Source of the DNA: an uncultured euryarchaeote
GTDB taxonomy: Archaea; Thermoplasmatota; Poseidoniia; Poseidoniales; Poseidoniaceae
Direction: 5' to 3'
Assembly (NCBI GenBank): GCA_937911345.1
Contig: CALDPP010000197.1
Coordinates: 1 to 48,696, forward strand
DNA: 48,696 nt
Below are positions 47,027 to 48,696 of the stretch, piece after piece (position 1 is the first letter of the stretch; each line of letters starts with the position of its first letter). A program made the position numbers and the translations under genes. The notes beneath the pieces are model-generated. The model had not been told where the DNA came from. It did no database searches and saw only the letters and a program-made list of their open reading frames with translations.

Positions 47027-48696
47027 TTTCACTCTCGAGGGGAATGTCATCCTGTCTTTGCTTGATACTTGATTTTCCTGACTTTCTCATGACCTTATTC
47101 ACTTCATGCATTATTTTATCAAGCAACTGTGGACCCCAACCCCTCATTCTTAGAACCTCGGATTTTTGCTTTTGGGACATATTTGCCACATCTGTAGGAT
47201 TCCTTATACCCTTGGTAGACAACTCTCTTGCCCGCATTCTGCCAACGTTTGGAATATTTACCAATGATAGCAAATCTTGCTTACATCCATGTCTCACTCT
47301 TAATCGTAAAATATCAAGCATTTTTACTATCTCTGCTATGTCTTTCATATGTTCATCGGAAAAAACATCATCTGTCAAAATTATTTCTCTTGACGCATGA
47401 ATTAGCCATTCCATTATGTCAACTCGATAATGTATGTCACCTGGATTAACATCAAGTTCTTTCTCTATAGAACGTATGTTATCTTCATTAGCCCACATCT
47501 CAACCATCCAAGCAGACTTAACATTACCAAGTAGCATTTCATCATAACTAGCATCAGAAAGTAATTCCTTTTCCACTGAATTTGTTTTAATCCATAAATT
47601 TGAATTGGCATCCATCTCAGAGTTTTTAGCCCACAGAGAAGTAAAATCCGGAGTTGACGTTGCGAGATGGAGTAGTCCAAAGTTAGTTACTGGCCCAATC
47701 TCTCTAACCTTTCTTCTAACAGCCCTTCGAAGACCGGTCCTAATCAAGGAAGCTGATAATGGATCTAAATAGAGTTGAGTTATTCTCTCTCCCATTGTTG
47801 TTGATTCATATTTCATACCTTCCGGATTTGATTTAGTTTCATGATGCCAAGCACCCGTATTACTGAGATTAGTTGCAATTGAAAAACCAAAGGCAGGTTT
47901 TGTGAAGGCAGATTTTCTGATTTTCTTCTCTGGTTGATTATTTTCTAAAATCTCTACACCTGGGACATTCTGAGCAGTGGTGGCCCAAATTGGAATATTA
48001 TCATCCCAGTCATCTGCGCCATCAACTCTTGAATCGGCTCGTTTTGCAGTATAAACTTCGTCAATACCCAGTTTACGTATGAAGCGTTCATCAATTAACC
48101 AGTTTAGCGTTTGGTCGATTTTTTCGGTCAGAATGTGTTTTGGAGTTGAATGACCTAAAAATGTTGATTCGAGAAAATCTCCAATCTCTCCCCGATGATT
48201 AATTCCCCCGGTAGATATTATTGACAATATATGGGTTCTAAGTGCTGGCTCACCGGAGAGTTTAGAGATTATCGGTTCTACATCTCCAAAGAAGTATTTC
48301 TCACTAACTAAATCTGCAACTTCCCAGCCATCTGTGCCTTTGCAAAGTATCCATGCTTCCCCGTAATCATCATACTTTGGCCGACCGGCTCTGCCAAGCA
48401 TTTGTCTTATTTCCATAACAGGCAATGGTCGGCTCATACCGTCATCCCATCGTTTTATGTCTCTAACTAGAACCCTTCGTGCAGGTAAATTTACGCCAGC
48501 TGCCAGTGTAGGGGTTGCTGTTAAACAATAGATAATGCCATCCTTAAACGCCTTTTCGATTGTCTTTCTTTGGCTGTGAGTTAACCCTGCATGGTGAAAT
48601 GCAGTACCGCCTTTCAAACATTCGACCAATTTATCAGCCATTGCAGATTGCCTATTACCCTCTATAGATGCGGCTAAAGAGTTTAGTTCCTGTAAT
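47010..48696 (-). CDS. hel308: Hel308-type DNA helicase (partial, extends past window end)
   Basis: FHHAGLTHSQRKTIEKAFKDGIIYCLTATPTLAAGVNLPARRVLVRDIKRW, QMLGRAGRPKYDDYGEA, C-terminal LVNIPNVGRMRARELSTKGI HhH. Reading frame stays open to the window edge (LQELNSLAASIEGNRQSAMADKL). Confidence 0.93.
   Translation of the reverse strand, partial: LQELNSLAASIEGNRQSAMADKLVECLKGGTAFHHAGLTHSQRKTIEKAFKDGIIYCLTATPTLAAGVNLPARRVLVRDIKRWDDGMSRPLPVMEIRQMLGRAGRPKYDDYGEAWILCKGTDGWEVADLVSEKYFFGDVEPIISKLSGEPALRTHILSIISTGGINHRGEIGDFLESTFLGHSTPKHILTEKIDQTLNWLIDERFIRKLGIDEVYTAKRADSRVDGADDWDDNIPIWATTAQNVPGVEILENNQPEKKIRKSAFTKPAFGFSIATNLSNTGAWHHETKSNPEGMKYESTTMGERITQLYLDPLSASLIRTGLRRAVRRKVREIGPVTNFGLLHLATSTPDFTSLWAKNSEMDANSNLWIKTNSVEKELLSDASYDEMLLGNVKSAWMVEMWANEDNIRSIEKELDVNPGDIHYRVDIMEWLIHASREIILTDDVFSDEHMKDIAEIVKMLDILRLRVRHGCKQDLLSLVNIPNVGRMRARELSTKGIRNPTDVANMSQKQKSEVLRMRGWGPQLLDKIMHEVNKVMRKSGKSSIKQRQDDIPLESENETDY

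Overview
The window is a gene-dense archaeal chromosome segment. Gene content (L44e-S27e-aIF2alpha-Nop10-PAC2 cluster, L37e, L10e, ABCE1, Hel308-Cgi121, RPA plus RPA-associated protein, archaeal pilin and Tad-type pilus genes, with bacterial-type MutS/MutL, EtfAB and glutaryl-CoA dehydrogenase) suggests a marine Thermoplasmatota/Euryarchaeota lineage such as Poseidoniales (MGII). That taxonomy is inference. About 40 protein genes and one tRNA-Ser(CGA) are supported. Several real small genes are missing from the supplied ORF track or buried in longer ORFs: L37e, S27e, Nop10 and a ubiquitin-like GG-terminal protein. I saw no CRISPR array, rRNA, transposon or obvious prophage. The leads I consider strongest are: (1) a tandem pair of paralogous Cas4/AddB-like Fe-S PD-(D/E)XK nucleases with no CRISPR nearby, next to ABCE1; (2) a HemC-like protein that appears to have lost catalytic residues; (3) a phage-tail-like small protein between the RPA genes and a Tad pilus operon; (4) a SAP-repeat protein with four modules of about 90 aa; (5) an L44e that has lost most zinc-ligand cysteines; (6) all eight convergent gene junctions packed to 8 bp or less, two with overlapping stop codons.
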